A stretch of DNA of 64,000 nt from Rapana venosa (GCA_028751875.1 CM054141.1:72544654-72608653), one strand, 5' to 3'; positions 22,001-32,546 are shown, counted from the stretch's first letter. Notes: a model not told the origin generated them from the sequence alone. Numbers and translations: made by a program.

Positions 22001-25000
22001 TTGATCAGCATCAACAGTGACACCAGAAGATCAACAGAAATGGAGATTAGGAGCATGCTGCACAGAAGATAATAATAATAATAAATGGAATTTCTATAGC
22101 ACTATGTCTTGCAAAAACAAATCAAAGCGCTTGCATTCATCCTACTCTCACACATGCAACAAGTTACAATTAACAGTTTTTACAAATTGAAATGTAAACA
22201 CACACACACGCACGCACACACACACACGCGCGCACACACCCACACGCGCACACACACACATATACACACAGAGGCTGTGTACTTTGGCAAGGTGGTGGGG
22301 GTTTCCGCTATTGAGGGTGAGGACAGAAATGAGATGAAACAAGAGGGGAAAGTCTTAGAGAAGAGACGAGATCATGCAGAAGTGAATGTGAACATGGAAC
22401 AAAGCAAGTTGAGCACAGCAGCTGGGCAACCTTTCCACAAGAAATGGATCAGACTGCTGCCTGCTGCTGGGTGGGTTGGCTAGGTTCAGGGTGGGGGAGG
22501 GGGGTGGGGGATGTTCCCATTTTTTCATCTTGGGGGCCCCCTTTTCTGAATTCTACAAACAGAACAGATGAAAGGATGACCAATTTATGATTGGAATAAT
22601 CTTTCTAACAGAACACACATTCATCATTTCATGTTCATTACATCTGGCAGTCTTCTTGAGTATGACCTTTTTCCAGTTTAGTTGTAAAGGCCAGGAGGTA
22701 CACTAGTGTTGGTCACCACAGTTAGGGCTGACAGTTACATCTGCCCTTAGTGTAGAAAATAAATACTGCCTGAGATTTGGGTTTTTAAAAATGTTATTTC
22801 TGTCATCTGCTCAACTGATCTGCTATGACCACTGTCCTATGTGACTGGCCTGGTCAGGCAATACTGTATTTCTTATTGGACCTGACTAATACTGTATTTC
22901 TTGTTGGACCTGACGAATACTGTATTTCTTATTGGACCTGACGAATACTGTATTTCTTATTGGACTTTATTTCTTATTGGACCTGACTAATACTGTATTT
23001 CTTGTTGGACCTGACGAATACTGTATTTCTTATTGGACCTGACGAATACTGTATTTCTTATTGGACCTGACAAATACTGTATTTCTTATTGGACCTCATT
23101 AATACTGTATTTCTTATTGGACTTTATTTCTTATTGGACCTGACTAATACTGTATTTCTTATTGGACCTCATTAATACTGTATTTCTTATTGGACTTTAT
23201 TTCTTATTGGACCTGACTAATACTGTATTTCTTATTGGACCTGACTAAAACTGTATTTCTTATTGGACCTGACTAAAACTGTATTTCTTATTGGACTTTA
23301 TTTCTTATTGGACCTGACTAATACTGTATTTCTTATTGGACCTGACTAATACTGTATTTCTTATTGGACCTGACTAATACTGTATTTCTTATTGGACTTT
23401 ATTTCTTATTGGACCTGACTAATACTGTATTTCTTATTGGACCTGACTAATACTGTATTTCTTATTGGACCTGACTAATACTGTATTTCTTATTGGACCT
23501 GACTAATACTGTATTTCTTATTGGACTTTATTTCTTATTGGACCTGACGAATACTGTATTTCGTATTGGACTTTATTTCTTATTGGACCTGAGGCCATTG
23601 TTGCGGAGTTATGCCCCTTACTTCTTTCTTCCCGGGACTCCAGGATGCTGGCGCGGATGCTCTTCCAGTCGATGGTGCGCTCCAGGTAGTCCCTGGAGTG
23701 AGCCCCCTCCACCACGATGTGGGAGAAGAGCCCCATCATGGCGTGGGCCTGGGCGATGCCTGACTGCACGCGGTTCACCTGGATGGCCTCGCTCTCCCCC
23801 ATTGCACGAGAAATGTTGTAGGCACGGTTGAAGTACTCCCCGGCCTCTTTGTAGTTGCCCTGAAAGAACAGCTCGGCCGTTGACACACCTGCTACATTTG
23901 CCCTCATGATGAGAAATCAGTCTTGTACAGCGCAAAATCTGGAAACAGTAACCTGTTGCAGACTACAAGGATACATTTCAACATTTCATATCTTTTTTCA
24001 AACATGTCAAGTTTACAGGACATCTGAAAACAGATTTCCAGTCCATTGTGAAACCTGTCAAGTTTTCCAACAATTCAGTTATATTTTCAGCTTCCTTGCC
24101 ATTTTCAAACAAACTCACTGTCTAGACTGCTGTCACATCACCATTCTCAAACAAACACTTTCTAGACTGTTTTTAAATGTACCATTTTTTTCTTACTTTT
24201 GATATAACTCTTTTGTACCTGCAGAGTTTAATTCACAACTACCATTTAAACCTGAATGCTGCATATCTCTAGGTAACTCTTTTCCTGTTCAGACTTGTTC
24301 TTTTACAGGTCATAAAACACCGAAAGAAAATTTTCATATTAGAAATAATCTTGCAGATCTGTGAAAGCTAGCTTTTAATTATATAACAGACCAGAAAATG
24401 GGACTTCTGCCAAGGATAAAGTTTCACTTTGTTTTCCTGAAGGAAAAGAAGGGGGAAGTGAACTATCTACAAACCAGTGAGTTGAGGACATTGCCCAGGT
24501 TATGGCAAGCCTGGCCCAGCTCAGCATCCATACCACAGGCCTGTGCTGTCTCCACAAACTCCTTCAGGTACTCAATGCTCTTCTCCCTCTGCCCAATTCT
24601 GAAAACATCAGGTGCAATGGGTAGAGAAGTTATTCTTGCAGAGTGACTGTTTAGCTTCAGTTTAGAACATTTTATTTCTCCTTTTTTTCAGACCTATAAA
24701 ATAAAACAGTATTCTCTGTCAGAGTTGTTTTTTTCTTTCAAGTTATCTCCTTTGTCTAGTTGATGGTCATGGTGATCTGTGAGATTTCTCTAAAAACCAA
24801 GAGGACTCACTTCCCAGTGCGTTAAGGAGCAAGTGCAATGTAGGGGAGTTCATTTAGCTCAGGAAATTACATTGTAATGGCAAGTTACTCAGTTAGCTCA
24901 AAAGATTCCAGATTTATTCTGTAAAGCACTAAGACTTACATTTTAACTGTGAAGAGTGCAAGTTACGTGTACTGCATGGATAGAACATGAAAAAATTCAA

Positions 25001-28000
25001 AAAAATCAAAATCTACTGTGGTTGGCTGGGTGTTGAGTTTGTGTAGTCGTCTGTGTTTCTGTGGTCAGTAGGGCTGTAAACATGAGAATTAAACTGAGCT
25101 ATTGTTGTCGTTATAGTTTGGAAAATGCAGATGAAGGCAGACAGGAGAGTGTTGTAGCCTACCTGGCATATGCTTTAGCAATGGCATCACAAGCTTTCCC
25201 CATACTGTCAGCCCGGCCAGCAGCCTTGCTGGCATCATAGAAGTTGTTCAGGTGCTGAAATACACATCACTGGGCTTCAGTCTTTGTCAGCAATGAGAGG
25301 GATAGTCAGGAAAATACGGAGGCACAGAAACGGCATGCACAGATGGTCATACAATCGACCAAAAATGAGGATGAGAGAAATGATTGATACCTGAACAAGC
25401 TCATGCACAAATACACCATCACACAGTAACATGAACAAGCTTGCATGCACACATGCATGTATACGTCCACGCACACGCACATACTGTGTGTACATAATAA
25501 ACATATGCTGTTCTGTTAAAGATCTGTTCATACATGGTTACATAAACTGCACTAGCATATGCTGTATAAGTAGGCCTACAAACACTATACTTGCATGCAT
25601 GCACACACTCACACCCACACAAACTCACACACACACACACAACTGATTAACAACAGCAGCCCTGATTCCTGATGACCGTACAAAGAAGATAATGAAGGGC
25701 GGCACACAAGGGTGTGTACACTGACCACAAGAGCGGTGTCCACATCGCCGCTCTTCTCATAGGCCTGGCCCAGTCTGTAGGCTGCATTGCCCTCCAGCTT
25801 CTTGTCCTTGGCTGCAGCAACACACAGCACGAGAGTTAGCAGCCGGGAGAGAGACACAACACTGAAACAGCCTGCATTTCCCCAGGACAGTACAATACCA
25901 TAAAATAGGCTGGAACTCCAGATTGTTAGAATGATTCTTAAAAAAAGATACTGTTAAAAATTGTAGAATGACCTTTGATACTGAGACATTTGTCAGATCA
26001 ATTCCTTGTAAAATTCCTGTTCAAATTAACAATTTATACAACAATAGCAATAGTTGATTGATGCCACATTAATGTTGATTATGTGAATACACTGAAGAGA
26101 ATGGAGAATAATAGTACATGATAAATCTGCATGCTAAGATGTAATATCTATAGCTTCACTGCCATGTGTCATCATGTTTGCGTAATTCTGCATTCAGCAG
26201 ATGTATTATTCCTCTGATACATAAAAAGGAAACTTGCACAGTGCACTGGCAGAAGATGCATACATGTATGGATAATACTCTGCTGACCTTGTTTGGTCAT
26301 ATCAAAAGCTTTGGTCAGGAACTCCAACATCTTCTCTGGCTCATCCTCTCTCTCTAGCTGGTCGCCGATGGAGGTGTAGATTCTGTACAGATGCACGCAG
26401 GCGTCTGTGAAGGGGTTGACCTTGCCCTTTGCCTCAGCGTCGCCGACCCACCCATCCAGATTTGCCTTGCACAGGTCATAGTAGGCCTCAAAATGCTCCG
26501 CTGCCCCAAAGAAGTCAGCTGCACACAACACCAAGAGTCTGCTAAAGACACAGTCTGACAGATCAGTATCCTGGACATCTCAAACTTCTGAAAGCAATTT
26601 TGCTTTTGTTCTTGCTCACTGAAGACTGATTATACATTAAAACCAAATATATATTCATTTAACTGCCTTTAACCCTTACAGCACTGGGTATCTGCTGACA
26701 ATTATTTCACCTGTCCTGAATTTCTGCCCTGGCTCTCTACCCTTCAGTCCTGTCAGCCGGTTTTCCGGCGATAACGGTTTTCTGGTGATAACGGTAGCAG
26801 AGGAGGGAATGTTTATAGTGATCAGTCATGCGGCTAACTGGCATCAACAGGACTCTGGTAAATAGTTTTGTTACGGCAAACACTGCTTCTCCTTTCCCAC
26901 GAGAATGTTTATAAGCTTCCTGGGTTCCTAGTTTTTAGTAGAGGGAATATCTTACTTGCACTGTTTTTCTCTGCCACTTGTCCTGTGCAAAATGGAGGAA
27001 CAAGACACTGACCAATTTTCTGATAACAAAATTTATCAAAATTTTGACAATTTTGACATGTTTGAGTTGAATGAAGAGGAAAGAGCAGAGATTAATGCTG
27101 CTATAAATCGTGATAGTGATAGTGGTGATGAACTAGACAATGAGAATTTGCCACTTATTTATCACCGGCACTGTTTCAAGATTTTCCACACCCATATCAC
27201 CTATGTGTGACATGTGACAGAGGATGCAGACAAGTGACATGTACATATGTGTATAGCAGTAGAACCCTGAAAAAAAAAGTAGTGTAGTGTTTGTGTTTTT
27301 GGTCATGATAACCTCCATAACTGATTCAAAATGGACATAAACATTTCTCTATTGCATGGCTGTTTTCTTGAATGAAACCAACATAACAGTTGAGGTGACA
27401 ATGAGTACTGTGACAATCAGTGTGACTGGATACCTTGTTCTGTGCAAGTGGCGGAGATATTGAGGATTTCAAACTGTAAGTTACTTTTTTTTTTCATATC
27501 TTACCCCAATCGTTCGTTTGCATGCATTTGTCATTGATTGTTTTTCTGTGACATAGGAAATGTCACATTTGTTGACATCTGTCACATACATCACACACAC
27601 AAGTGCAAAGTTCTTGTCTTAGAGAAAATCTACATTCAATTCTGCACACAACGGTATATAACACTTACTATTTTATGCTTGAATGCAAAATTCTATGTAA
27701 GATTTACTGAGGTATCCGTTTTGCACTCTTCTGTACCTCAGAAACCCAGGAATTGAAGGAAAATTTGACTGCGCTGGTTTTCCTCCTGACAGGACTGAAG
27801 GGTAGCAGGAAGCTGAGCCGGAAAACTGGCTTGTGGCACTGAAAGGGTTAATCAAAGGATTTCTTTTTCTAGATTAAAAAAAAAAGTCCAGTCCAGACAT
27901 GATATTTGAATACTTAAATGCATCCTGCAGGCACAAACATATGCATAAACACAATCAAAAATGCACATGCATACACACAATCAAACACACATACACACAC

Positions 28001-29664
28001 ATATGCACACACACTTAACCACTGGTGTGGAATCTTTCGTACTGAAACAGATGCCTGCATCATCATGTATCTAACAATTGATATAACCAGCCCTCAGTTC
28101 TCAGAAGAAGAAGTCCAGTGCTGACAAGACTGGTCATGTCTCACCATTTTCCTCCAGCACGATGCCAAAGTTGCAGTGGGCCTCAGCCTGGGTATGGCCC
28201 TGATCAGAGTCTATGTGGGCGGCGGTTTCCAGGCAGGTTTTGAAGAAATGGTCGGCCAGCCACTTGTCTTTGGTGGGCTGGAAGTAGCAGGCCAGCTCAT
28301 AGCGCGCTGTGTACACCAACCGGTAGTCACCTGCACAACACACATTAACTAAGATGTTAACCAAAATACACTACATACATACATACATACATACATACAT
28401 ACATACATGTGTGTGTGTATGTTAATCATATAATCAATATTTTTTACATGTCATCCATGTGTACTTATCCAACCATATACATACATGTAAGGACAAACAC
28501 ACAAGACAAGACAGAGTGCATATTTAAAAGCACTTTAAAAAAAAACAACACAAGGATCTAAAGCTAAAATTCCATTTCCCAGAAAAGCCCAAATGAAGTT
28601 AAAACAACAACTACAACAAAACAGTCTTCTTGTCATTATACAAATTTAGAAGCCAACTTGACATGATCCTTACTGCAAAACTTTTAACCTCCCATACAAA
28701 CTGTGAATAGACAACTCTTTTTCCTGTCTGATCAACTTCATATGTCTGCACCGTCTTTTTGGCCTTTGAGGTAAAGGTAAAGGTGTTCCCATAACCTATA
28801 AGGTCATAGGGGAGTGAGGCGTCAGAGACCTCACTTCTCTAGGGACCAGCATATTGAGGGCAGTGCCCATCTCCTCTCCCTCGCTGCTTTACCTTCCTTG
28901 ACCCTAAAGAGGGCAGGTACCCATTTACGGCTGGGTGAACTGGGGCAACTGTACTGAAGCCAAGGCACGCAAACGGTCACCCATCTAGTGGTAACCACAC
29001 TCGACGCTACTTAACTTGGCTGGGGGAAAGCGGGTGCTCCGACCACTGAGCTATCCCGTCCCCTTTTGGCCTTTACATAAGGTAAATATCTTACTTTACA
29101 CTTGCCATTTCCTGTGCTGTGTTCACCGAGTCACCAATGCACAGCAAGGAGACAGACATGGCCAGTGCCTCCACCCTCACCTTTCCTGTGGGCAGTCTCG
29201 GCGGAGGTGAGGTAGTGTTTGAGGGTGTCCAGCTCCTCGTGCTTGTCCTGCAGCATGGTCTGGGTCCACATGAGGGACTCGGGGCCGGCAGCCTCTCTCT
29301 CCTGCATCTGCTGCTGGATGAGGTTGAAGAGCTCCTTGAAGGACAGGTGGAAGCCATCCTTCAGCATGTCCAGGCACAGGGTGTGCTTGTAGCTGTTGCG
29401 GAATCTGCACCACACAATGCTCGCTGGTTATGAATCATGGTGCAAGGTTCAGATCTGTTTTAATGCACTCTTCAAAATTCAATATCATTTTGTAATCTTG
29501 CATTTTTCCTGAGTTTGATAGTCCATGGGGAAAAAAACGCAACTAAAAGCATGCACACCCACAAAAACAAGATTTTAGATTTGACAGTAAAAAAGTTAGT
29601 CTCAAATTTTAACGTCTTTCCACTTTGAGTGATACCAGATGACCCTATAATAGGAGACTGGATA

Positions 29665-29750
<86 letters not shown>

Positions 29751-30757
29751 ACTCTCTGTGTGTGACAGTAAATATAGTTTTTGGTATGTGTCTGTAATGT
29801 ATCTGTATCTGTTTTTGAATCTGCGCAAATTTTTAATCTGTTTCTTTTGTGTTTGGTGTGCTTCTTAATTCCTTATCTTAAGTGACATATTAGTAAATGA
29901 AAACAGTATAAATATCTATCAAACAAAAGTATACCAGTAGATATCCTTTGAAAAAACTAAGAATATACAAAATGGGCAATACCTGTAAGTAGACTCTGAT
30001 ACAAACAAGATCCGGTTTAACAGACTTAATTCTCTTTTAATCCTTTTGTCAGTAACTTTTCCATTGTCACATAATTTGCCAGTGGTCATCTACCTGAAAT
30101 GAAAGGACATAAATCGAGATCCGACCCTGTAGATCTAGCTGATTACTTCGGTTAGAGGCAGAACATGTCCATGAATTCTGCTCCTTTTACTTTCAGCATC
30201 CCCACTTGTATGAAAAGGCTTTTTTCATTGCAAGTATGATCTATTTTTTATTGTTTGCATTTCAGCACACACATGCATGCACACACACAACAAACACACA
30301 CACATGTTTTCTATTGTTTGCATTATTAGGGAAAGACAGATTGGAATACCTCCCTCCATCTGCTTTCATTCCTTGTAGTGAACAGAATGGGGAAAAAAAA
30401 ATTGAAAAATAAAAGTGGAAACACACACACACATATACACACACATGTACACATACATGCAGTGCATGCATGCGCATGTGCACACACACACATTTTCAAA
30501 ATTTTTTATTTATTTGTCTATGACATCTATGACAGTTTGCCTGCGAATGTAACGTACACTGATGTTTCCACTTTGGTGAGGTCTTTCTGTAGAGATCGTA
30601 GCTGCATGCGCTGTTCCTGCAGTTCCCGTTCCTTCTTGTTGCCGGCACGTAGAGGTTTAAGCCGTCCACTGGGTGGTCCTCGCTGGACACCTTCAGCATA
30701 GGTCGGCACTGACTTCCCTCCATTGCCTTTGTTGATAGGTGGCAAGGCCACCGCCAT
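15883..30757 (-). CDS. TTC29: Tetratricopeptide repeat protein 29
   Basis: Nine coding exons (30757-30558, 29404-29181, 28330-28145, 26518-26288, 25811-25726, 25254-25163, 24598-24475, 23859-23622, 16001-15883) join without phase conflict into 499 codons plus TAG; human TTC29 is 475 aa. TTC29 is a TPR protein of motile cilia and sperm flagella, and its human loss causes flagellar defects and asthenozoospermia. Conserved blocks seen: LCLDMLKDGFHLSFKELF (about 75-92), ELACYFQPTKDKWLADHFF, and QSGIAQAHAMMG near residue 421. TPR-like helical pairs lie at about 288-321, 328-361 and 367-401, each straddling an exon junction. The N-terminus is basic and low-complexity; the tail (about 465-499) is Pro/Glu/Ala-rich. 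The upstream 5' UTR exon near 32.6 kb is inferred. Intron 8 is inflated by a piggyBac and a tandem duplication that includes exon 8. Confidence 0.92.
16002..16444. repeat. Element D copy and poly-C tract in TTC29 intron 8
   Basis: 16024-16190 resembles the start of the element at 13555. A C-rich tract (about 16352-16369) and CTCTCC repeats (about 16410-16445) follow. No exon seen. Confidence 0.45.
16445..16655 (+). repeat. Dispersed repeat family A
   Basis: GATGAGACTATAAACTGAGG, GGCCATTGTGTGCCGGTGG, ACACGGGGACTGGATG and TTATCCTCGATATAAAAGAA; about 200 bp, close to 41862-42062 and 62975-63190. Confidence 0.85.
16788..16791. repeat. TTAA target site, left of piggyBac
   Basis: TTAA directly before CCTTTACCGGA; paired with TTAA at 19061-19064. 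Confidence 0.9.
16792..19060 (-). mobile_element. piggyBac-family DNA transposon, degenerate
   Basis: Perfect terminal inverted repeats CCTTTACCGGA / TCCGGTAAAGG flanked by TTAA on both sides, the target and TIR style of piggyBac elements. Length 2269 bp. Subterminal hairpin motifs of the form GGGTC-n5/6-GACCC occur twice on the left (about 16838-16920) and three times on the right (about 18777-18793, 18838-18855, 19028-19043). Transposase is antisense to the window and broken. The right 320 bp are repeated at 21300-21618 by the tandem duplication. Confidence 0.92.
17299..18676 (-). pseudogene. piggyBac transposase (PGBD-like), inactivated
   Basis: A transposase of the DDE_Tnp_1_7/piggyBac family, which cuts at TTAA and leaves no footprint. 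Seen: LTIDEQLVPFRGRC near the 5' half, the three catalytic Asp contexts TCDNYFTD, GAVDTLDKM and SNIMDLATIAARRIW, and a C-terminal cysteine-rich domain (CLFC, then CASC, then CPEH). Breaks: a one-base gain in a T run (A run on the plus strand at about 18356-18360), which splits 18676-18332 from 18501-17398; and an in-frame TAG at 17400-17398 inside the cysteine-rich domain, whose coding continues to TAA at 17301-17299. The acidic N-terminal region usual in the family is missing: the frame is open only back to a stop near 18807 with no earlier ATG. Not a host gene. Confidence 0.9.
19061..19064. repeat. TTAA target site, right of piggyBac
   Basis: TTAA immediately after TCCGGTAAAGG; duplicated at 21619-21622. 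Confidence 0.9.
19509..19715 (-). repeat. (TAA)n-tailed repeat end plus CA tract
   Basis: (TAA)n then ATGGAATTTCTATAGCACTA and CAAATCAAAGCGCTTGCATT, the reverse of the 42085 tail family; CA/CGCG microsatellite at 19638-19715. Repeated at 22071-22270 in unit 2. Confidence 0.75.
20282..21035. repeat. 28-bp minisatellite, unit-1 copy
   Basis: Tandem TACTGTATTTCTTATTGGAC plus CTGACTAA, about 26 units, with a variant carrying an extra TTTATTTCTTATTGGAC block. Abuts the exon-8 copy. Confidence 0.95.
21066..21294 (-). pseudogene. Duplicated TTC29 exon 8, damaged copy
   Basis: Second copy of the exon at 23622-23859, 229 instead of 238 nt. At least seven small indels (net -9) break the frame. Donor AAAGAA|GTAAGG and an acceptor (ACTTTTCAG|GGC, now made from piggyBac-flank sequence) remain. 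If included in mRNA it would disrupt the reading frame. The indels look like uncorrected long-read errors, so the copy may be an assembly product. Confidence 0.85.
22858..23595. repeat. 28-bp minisatellite, unit-2 copy
   Basis: Same unit as 20282-21035 with a similar pattern of variants; fewer single-base gaps. Confidence 0.95.
23622..23859 (-). CDS. TTC29: TTC29 exon 8 (residues 382-461)
   Basis: Acceptor CTGTTCTTTCAG|GGC, donor AAAGAA|GTAAGG, phase 0 in, phase 1 out. Encodes GNYKEAGEYFNRAYNISRAM (second half of a TPR), QSGIAQAHAMMG and the conserved IDWKSIRAS region. Confidence 0.95.
24475..24598 (-). CDS. TTC29: TTC29 exon 7 (residues 340-381)
   Basis: Acceptor GTTTTCAG|A, donor CACTG|GTTTGT. 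Encodes IGQREKSIEYLKEFVETAQA and LGQACHNLGNVLNSL, the ends of two adjacent TPRs. Confidence 0.93.
24602..25162. other. TTC29 intron 6, nothing notable
   Basis: Unique AT-rich intron sequence without recognised repeats. Confidence 0.5.
25163..25254 (-). CDS. TTC29: TTC29 exon 6 (residues 310-340)
   Basis: Acceptor GTATTTCAG|CAC, donor CCAG|GTAGGC. Encodes HLNNFYDASKAAGRADSMGK and the first helix of the next TPR. Confidence 0.93.
25726..25811 (-). CDS. TTC29: TTC29 exon 5 (residues 281-309)
   Basis: Acceptor GTTGCTGCAG|CC, donor CTTGTG|GTCAGT. Encodes KDKKLEGNAAYRLGQAYEKS and GDVDTALV, the first half of a TPR. Confidence 0.93.
26288..26518 (-). CDS. TTC29: TTC29 exon 4 (residues 204-281)
   Basis: Acceptor GTGTGCAG|CT, donor CAAG|GTCAGC. 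Encodes DFFGAAEHFEAYYDLC, a family-variable linker (NLDGWVGDAEAKGKVNPF) and EKMLEFLTKAFDMTKQ. Confidence 0.94.
26669..26672. repeat. TTAA target site of second piggyBac
   Basis: TTAA before CCCTTACAG; paired with TTAA at 27848-27851. Confidence 0.75.
26673..27847 (+). mobile_element. piggyBac deletion derivative
   Basis: 1175 bp bounded by TTAA, with diverged terminal inverted repeats (CCCTTACAGCAC left; GTGGCACTGAAAGGG right, read inverted as CCCTTTCAGTGCCAC). An internal inverted block CTACCCTTCAGTCCTGTCAG is exact at 26739-26758 and, inverted, at 27787-27806. CCGG-rich hairpins sit near both ends. Retains only the acidic N-terminal coding piece. Lies in TTC29 intron 3, opposite in orientation to the 16.8-kb element. 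Confidence 0.75.
26991..27210 (+). pseudogene. N-terminal fragment of piggyBac transposase
   Basis: ATG then an acidic stretch (MEEQDTDQFSDN, MFELNEEERAEIN, DSDSGDELDNENLP), the composition seen at the N-terminus of many piggyBac transposases. The catalytic region is absent; after about residue 60 the frame runs into unrelated sequence and stops. Assignment relies mainly on the surrounding TTAA/TIR structure. Confidence 0.5.
28145..28330 (-). CDS. TTC29: TTC29 exon 3 (residues 142-204)
   Basis: Acceptor GTTGTGCAG|GT, donor AATG|GTGAGA. Encodes DYRLVYTARYELACYFQPTK, DKWLADHFFKTCLETAAHID and AEAHCNFGIVLEENG, among the most conserved TTC29 segments. Confidence 0.96.
28371..28408 (+). repeat. 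(CATA)n microsatellite
   Basis: About nine tandem tetranucleotides in TTC29 intron 2. Confidence 0.9.
28768..29063 (-). mobile_element. tRNA-derived SINE with target-site duplication
   Basis: On the minus strand it starts GGGGACGGGATAGCTCAGTG (A-box-like), has a core with GCCCCAGTTCACCCAGCC, and ends in (ACCTTT)n. The 11-bp duplication TTTTGGCCTTT flanks it at 28757-28767 and 29064-29074. The boundaries and the tRNA-like head together make this a well-defined SINE. Confidence 0.85.
29181..29404 (-). CDS. TTC29: TTC29 exon 2 (residues 67-142)
   Basis: Acceptor GTGGTGCAG|A, donor AAAG|GTGAGG. Encodes FRNSYKHTLCLDMLKDGFHL, SFKELFNLIQQQMQERE and HYLTSAETAHRKG, diagnostic for TTC29. Confidence 0.96.
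29668..29748 (+). repeat. (GA)n microsatellite
   Basis: About 40 uninterrupted GA units in TTC29 intron 1. Confidence 0.95.
30558..30757 (-). CDS. TTC29: TTC29 exon 1 coding part (residues 1-66)
   Basis: The exon begins at 30761 after TTTTCTTTTCAG, four bases before the ATG, so an upstream 5' UTR exon must exist. Ends phase 2 at TCAGT|GTACGT, chosen over TCA|GTGTAC because only this phase fits exon 2. Encodes a basic N-terminus (MAVALPPINKGNGGKSVPTY) and a charged helix (KKERELQEQRMQLRSLQKD). Confidence 0.87.
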
Positions 30758-30889
30758 GTTTCTGAAAAGAAAAACCATATTTTACAGTACAGATATGCAT
30801 GTGTATGCTATGTATATAATTAGAATACCACACTGAAACTGCCAGATAATGTGCCTTGGGCACACTCAATTTGAAGGAGTCCACCCCTC

Positions 30890-31240
30890 TCTTCATTTCA
30901 GATTGCATGCTGGGTATGTTGATGGAGTGGTGATCTAGAGGTAATGCATTTGTCTAGAAAGAGATTCTTGTTTGAGCTCAAAAATGTTCCCCCTTCAACT
31001 AGATAAGATGATAAAGCACACGTGTGCAACATGCTTTCATTGTACACAAAAGAACCCATGGCAACAACTTGAACAAGAGAGTTGTCCCTGGCGAAATTCT
31101 GAAGAAAAAACCCACTCTCATAAGGAAACAGATACACATGCAGACAGGAAGAAAAAAAAAGTGTGGCACTGCTTTTGTGTTGAAGCAATCTCCCTAGAAA
31201 TTTCCTGCAGAGAAATCTGCTGTGCAATACAAAGTTCTTG
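30890..31240 (+). repeat. Dispersed repeat family E (tRNA-like head)
   Basis: A-box-like GGTGATCTAGAGG, then GCAACAACTTG, TTGTCCCTGGCGAAATTCTG, CCACTCTCATAAGGAAACAG and TTCCTGCAGAGAAATCTGC. The same blocks appear inverted at 59500-59935. In the TTC29 5' intron. Confidence 0.75.
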
Positions 31241-31326
31241 TCATCCATATAATTGCCAATATTTAGTCTATTTTTCAACAAAAGATAGATTGGGGATTTT
31301 TTAATGTGTGCACAGGATACAACAGT

Positions 31327-31790
31327 TCAGTGTTCACACACAACATATGATACCTGGGTTCAAACACAAGGTATACAAATGTTCACACACAAGATATCAT
31401 ACATGGTCTACACAGAATATTATACATGAGTTCATGCACAGGATATTATACAGGGTTCACACACAAGGTATTATTCATGGGTTCATACACAAGGTATTAT
31501 TCATGGGTTCACAGACAATATATTATACATGGGGTCACACATATGGTATTATTCATGGGTTCACACACAAGGTATTATTCATGGGTTCACAAACAAGGTA
31601 TTATACATGGATTCACAGAAATATATCATACATGGGTTCACACACAAGATATTACACACTGGTTCACAAAAAGGTATTACATATTGGTTCACACACAAGG
31701 TATTATACATGGGTTTACACACAAGGTATTAATAGGCCTATGCATTCACACACAAGATATATACATGTTTACACACAATAGCTCAGTTTA
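31327..31790 (+). repeat. 26-bp minisatellite
   Basis: About 17 imperfect units of TTCACACACAAGGTATTATA with a variable CATGGG end. The open frames across it are repeat artefacts. Confidence 0.92.
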
Positions 31791-31969
31791 TTGTTCTAAC
31801 GTTTGTTGAAACTTCAGGCATCCAGTATTGGTACAGCAGTAAGACTAGTGCAACAGAACTAACTGCAGTCCGCAACTTGGGATAACTTGCATAAGTGACT
31901 TTTCTTATGCTCCACAAACCATGGGGGTGCAAATGTGAATAAACATATCAACCCTTATCCACTGCTCTG

Positions 31970-32160
31970 ATCCCATTAATATTGTATGAAGGGGAGTAAT
32001 AAGTGAACATCACGACACAGCACAGGAATGGGATCAGGACCAATGCTGACTCCAGGGGCAAATTTCCTCAAATGGACAGCGGTAACTAAAATTTGACCCT
32101 CAGTTGATCTCAGATCATGAAACCAATGCTCTAATCACAACACTACTTCAAGCCTTTAGG
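31970..32160 (-). repeat. tRNA-like SINE fragment
   Basis: The minus strand shows GTTGTGATTAGAGCATTGG (A-box-like) then a weak B-box-like CTGAGGGTCAAATTT. Diverged; boundaries approximate. Confidence 0.5.
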
Positions 32161-32546
32161 TGTCATAGTTCACAGAAAATCACGTAAATAAATGATCCAT
32201 GTAAAGACATTGTTTACTTGCCCAGTCTTTCCTTGTGATTGATGGGGAGAGTTTGGGGTGAATGTAAGGTTGATTTCAGCACCTTATTTTCTATGATCTC
32301 TCGTAAGATTCTATCAGTATACCAGTATAAAAAGCAAAATAAACACTGACAGCAAAATACAAACAATCGGTTGTAGAAACAAATACTGGCAAATAGCCAC
32401 AAAACTTTCTGATAACAATACTGGCACACACTATTGTGAGGCAATTCAAAATTTAACAGCAACTGTCGATGATTGAAAGCATTCTTTGAAATTTCTCACA
32501 GTGTGATTTGAATTATAACACTTGACAAAAACAAAGAGGATCTTAC

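Larger units (their letters stand above)
21296..23860. repeat. Tandem duplication, unit 2 (2565 bp)
   Basis: Repeats unit 1: piggyBac right end and its TTAA (21619-21622), (TAA)n repeat (22071-22270), 28-bp minisatellite and intact exon 8. Differences from unit 1 are mainly single-base indels. Confidence 0.92.

Noticed and set aside
31308..31809. His/Thr/Tyr-rich repeat proteins
   Set aside because: Three frames of a 26-bp minisatellite in the TTC29 5' intron.
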